Assembly (NCBI GenBank): GCA_002733485.1
Contig: NVVU01000015.1
Span: forward strand, 17,935 to 25,994
Origin: Robiginitomaculum sp.
GTDB lineage: Bacteria > Pseudomonadota > Alphaproteobacteria > Caulobacterales > Maricaulaceae
Direction of reading: 5' to 3'
Length of the DNA: 8,060 nucleotides
Of this stretch, positions 6,501 to 8,060 are shown piece by piece; within the stretch, counting starts at the first letter, position 1; every line of letters begins with the position of its first letter. The position numbers and the translations under genes were made by a program. The notes under the pieces are model-generated. The model was given only the letters and a program-made list of their open reading frames with translations, was not told the DNA's origin and ran no database searches.

Positions 6501-6569
6501 TACGTGATCTCAAGGCGTGGCGTGTAAGTTTGACGCTAAACCTGACACGTTTGAGATGGAGTTCACGTA
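6501..6569 (+). promoter_or_regulatory. Long dyad/hairpin in the fliI leader enclosing the ribosome site
   Basis: Four nested arm pairs can form: TACGTG (6501-6506) with CACGTA (6564-6569); ATCTCAA (6507-6513) with TTGAGAT (6551-6557); CGTGT (6521-6525) with ACACG (6545-6549); GTTT (6528-6531) with AAAC (6538-6541), closing a six-base loop. That is 22 Watson-Crick pairs. The 5' arm is continuous for 13 bases, and the matching 3' bulge (6558-6563) holds GGAG, the likely Shine-Dalgarno sequence of fliI. The dyad ends one base before the ATG at 6571. It could be an RNA element or a DNA site. Confidence 0.55.
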
Positions 6570-6570
6570 T

Positions 6571-7917
6571 ATGCATGCTCTTCGAGCCAGCATCGAAGCC
6601 CTGGAGCCACGGCGATTTCGCGGCCGCGTTACCGCTGTAAACGGTCTGATGATCGAAGCCATGGGCCCTGCCGATGCGCTAGAGCTTGGTGCCCGTGCCA
6701 CTGCGCAAACCCGTCATGGTGATATTTCCTGTGAAGTGGTTGGCTTTCGCGGTGATCATGCGTTGATGATGCCCTTTGGGCCGCTGGACGGCGTTCATGC
6801 TGGTGCCCGTATGGAAATTGACCCCGAAGGCCCCTATGTGCGCCCCTCCAGCGCCTGGCTGGGTCGGGTTATTGATGCCTTTGGCAAGCCGGTGGATAAT
6901 GGCGGACCGCTATTACCGGGCTTGCATCCCTACCCCCTTCGCGGTCGTCCGCCGGCACCCCATGCCCGGGCACGGGTCGGGGCGCGTATGGATACCGGGG
7001 TTCGCGCTATCAATACATTCACGCAAATCTGCAAGGGCCAGCGCATGGGCGTTTTTGCCGGCTCCGGCGTTGGCAAGTCCGTACTCATGTCCATGCTGGC
7101 TCAAAATGCGGACTGTGATGTGGCAGTGATTGGGCTGATCGGTGAGCGGGGCCGCGAGGTCAAAGAATTTATCGACGATGTTTTAGGGCCTGAGGGCATG
7201 AAACGCACCGTAGTGGTGGTGGCTACTTCGGACGAGCCAGCGCTCAGCCGTCGTCAGGCGGCGCAATTAACCCTGACGGTGTCCGAATACTTTCGTGATC
7301 AGGGCAAACATGTGTTATGCCTGATGGATTCGGTGACCCGCTTTGCCATGGCCCAGCGCGAAATTGGCCTGGCTGCGGGCGAACCGCCGACCACGCGCGG
7401 CTATACACCGTCTGTCTTTAATGAATTGCCCCGCCTATTGGAGCGCGCCGGACCCGGCCGACGCACCGATGGTCGCACTGAGGGCGCTATCACCGGCATA
7501 TTTACGGTACTTGTCGATGGCGATGATCATAATGAACCGATTGCTGATGCCACGCGTGGCATACTGGATGGCCATATTGTGATGGAACGGGCCATTGCCG
7601 AACGGGGCCGTTTTCCTGCCATCAATATCCTCAAAAGCATATCGCGCACCATGCCTGGTTGCTGCAATGACGATGAAATCGAGCTGATACGCAATGCGCG
7701 ACGCGCGCTTAGCGATTATGCGGATATGGAAGAATTAATCCGTCTGGGCGCTTATGCCCGTGGATCTAATGCCGGTGTGGATCGTGCCATAGAATTACAC
7801 GACCCGCTGGAAGCGTTTCTGGGCCAGAATAAAGAAGAAGCCACATCTCTGGATGATGGGTTCCAACGTCTGGCCGAGATTTTGGGTGATAATAATAGCC
7901 TCAGTAACGAGGCATAA
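6571..7917 (+). CDS. fliI: Flagellum-specific ATPase FliI (type III export ATPase)
   Basis: Cytoplasmic hexameric ATPase of the flagellar type III export apparatus, related to F1-ATPase beta. From the ATG at 6571 it has 448 residues, within the family range. It has an N-terminal beta-barrel domain (about 12-80), then the ATPase core with Walker A AGSGVGKS (163-170, K169), the GERGREV glutamate (E192), Walker B-like VLCLMDSVTR (248-257, D253) and the family stretch GEPPTTRGYTPSVF. A helical C-terminal domain follows. The start is chosen from GGAG at 6558-6561, nine bases upstream. In-frame alternatives at 6517 (GTG) and 6556 (ATG) have no suitable ribosome site and would add 18 or 5 residues. 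The ending TAA lies just before the fliJ ribosome site, so fliI-fliJ is an operon. fliH is not next to it. CtrA control is inferred from position. Confidence 0.95.
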   Translation: MHALRASIEALEPRRFRGRVTAVNGLMIEAMGPADALELGARATAQTRHGDISCEVVGFRGDHALMMPFGPLDGVHAGARMEIDPEGPYVRPSSAWLGRVIDAFGKPVDNGGPLLPGLHPYPLRGRPPAPHARARVGARMDTGVRAINTFTQICKGQRMGVFAGSGVGKSVLMSMLAQNADCDVAVIGLIGERGREVKEFIDDVLGPEGMKRTVVVVATSDEPALSRRQAAQLTLTVSEYFRDQGKHVLCLMDSVTRFAMAQREIGLAAGEPPTTRGYTPSVFNELPRLLERAGPGRRTDGRTEGAITGIFTVLVDGDDHNEPIADATRGILDGHIVMERAIAERGRFPAINILKSISRTMPGCCNDDEIELIRNARRALSDYADMEELIRLGAYARGSNAGVDRAIELHDPLEAFLGQNKEEATSLDDGFQRLAEILGDNNSLSNEA

Positions 7918-7929
7918 TGGAGGGGAATG

Positions 7930-8060
7930 ATGCGTAATTTTGCATCCCTGGTAAAACTGGCGCGGTTCAAAGTCGAGGAACTGCAAAAACAAATGGGCGC
8001 ACTGGATGAGGCTCGCGCCCATCTGGAAAGCCGCGCCGCCGATCTGGAACGCAGCGTGCC
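7930..8060 (+). CDS. fliJ: Flagellar export protein FliJ (partial, runs off the right edge)
   Basis: Only the first 43 or so residues are in the window: MRNFASLVKLARFKVEELQK, then a heptad-like run rich in L, A, E and R. FliJ is a small coiled-coil protein that binds FliI and escorts chaperones in flagellar export; the N-terminal L..LVKLAR.KVEEL pattern and position right after fliI fit it. Two ATGs are adjacent (7927 and 7930). GGAGGGG at 7919-7925 has better spacing to the second one, with GGAGG six bases away. The call rests on a short sequence plus gene order. Confidence 0.82.
   Translation, partial: MRNFASLVKLARFKVEELQKQMGALDEARAHLESRAADLERSV

Noticed and set aside
6530..6542. TTGACG (6530-6535) and GCTAAACC (6535-6542), resembling Caulobacter -35 and -10 elements.
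   Set aside because: The two overlap and cannot act as one promoter, neither has a partner at 16-18 bases, and they fall in the inner part of the fliI leader dyad.
7917..7937. A six-codon minicistron (ATG at 7917 overlapping the fliI stop, ending at TAA 7935-7937) across the fliJ start.
   Set aside because: Its start is a by-product of the TAATG sequence and the following GGAGGGG ribosome site; too short to support, and fliJ has its own good start.
1..8060. Search for tRNA/rRNA genes, CRISPR arrays, insertion sequences, toxin-antitoxin or phage genes.
   Set aside because: Nearly all of the window is explained by eight motility, regulatory and efflux genes; no such elements were seen in the short gaps.

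Overview
This window looks like ordinary chromosomal DNA from a motile, free-living alphaproteobacterium. The main evidence is a full-length CtrA, the alphaproteobacterial cell-cycle master regulator, beside flagellar genes. A CheY of the alphaproteobacterial type also sits in a cheY-cheB-cheR order. The genus cannot be named from the sequence alone. Eight protein genes fill almost all of the window, and I see no RNA gene, insertion sequence, phage gene or CRISPR array.

Layout: (1) Bases 1-2342 hold the tail of a chemotaxis operon, cheY-cheB-cheR, joined by overlapping stop/start codons and closed by a strong intrinsic terminator at about 2366-2390. (2) Bases 2391-5590 hold a self-contained drug-efflux operon: a MarR-type repressor, an EmrA-type membrane fusion protein and an EmrB-type 14-helix transporter, also joined by overlapping codons. 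It is preceded by a 33-bp near-perfect palindrome that probably is the repressor's operator. It ends in a hairpin that contains the emrB stop codon and also serves the convergent ctrA gene. (3) ctrA lies on the minus strand (5630-6325). (4) A 245-base divergent control region (6326-6570) separates ctrA from fliI. It contains CtrA-like sites, two GANTC methylation motifs and a long dyad ending one base before the likely fliI start codon. (5) fliI (flagellar export ATPase) is followed by the beginning of fliJ, which runs off the right edge.

How the genes fit together: CheR and CheB set receptor methylation and CheY carries the signal to the flagellar motor. FliI and FliJ power and guide export of flagellar parts. 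CtrA is known in other alphaproteobacteria to time flagellar and chemotaxis expression, and its position opposite fliI suggests shared control. The efflux operon is functionally separate and has its own regulator, promoter and terminators.

No wholly new multi-gene system is visible. The most unusual signal is the fliI leader dyad (6501-6569): 22 potential base pairs in 69 bases, with the Shine-Dalgarno sequence inside a bulge. This could be a translational switch.
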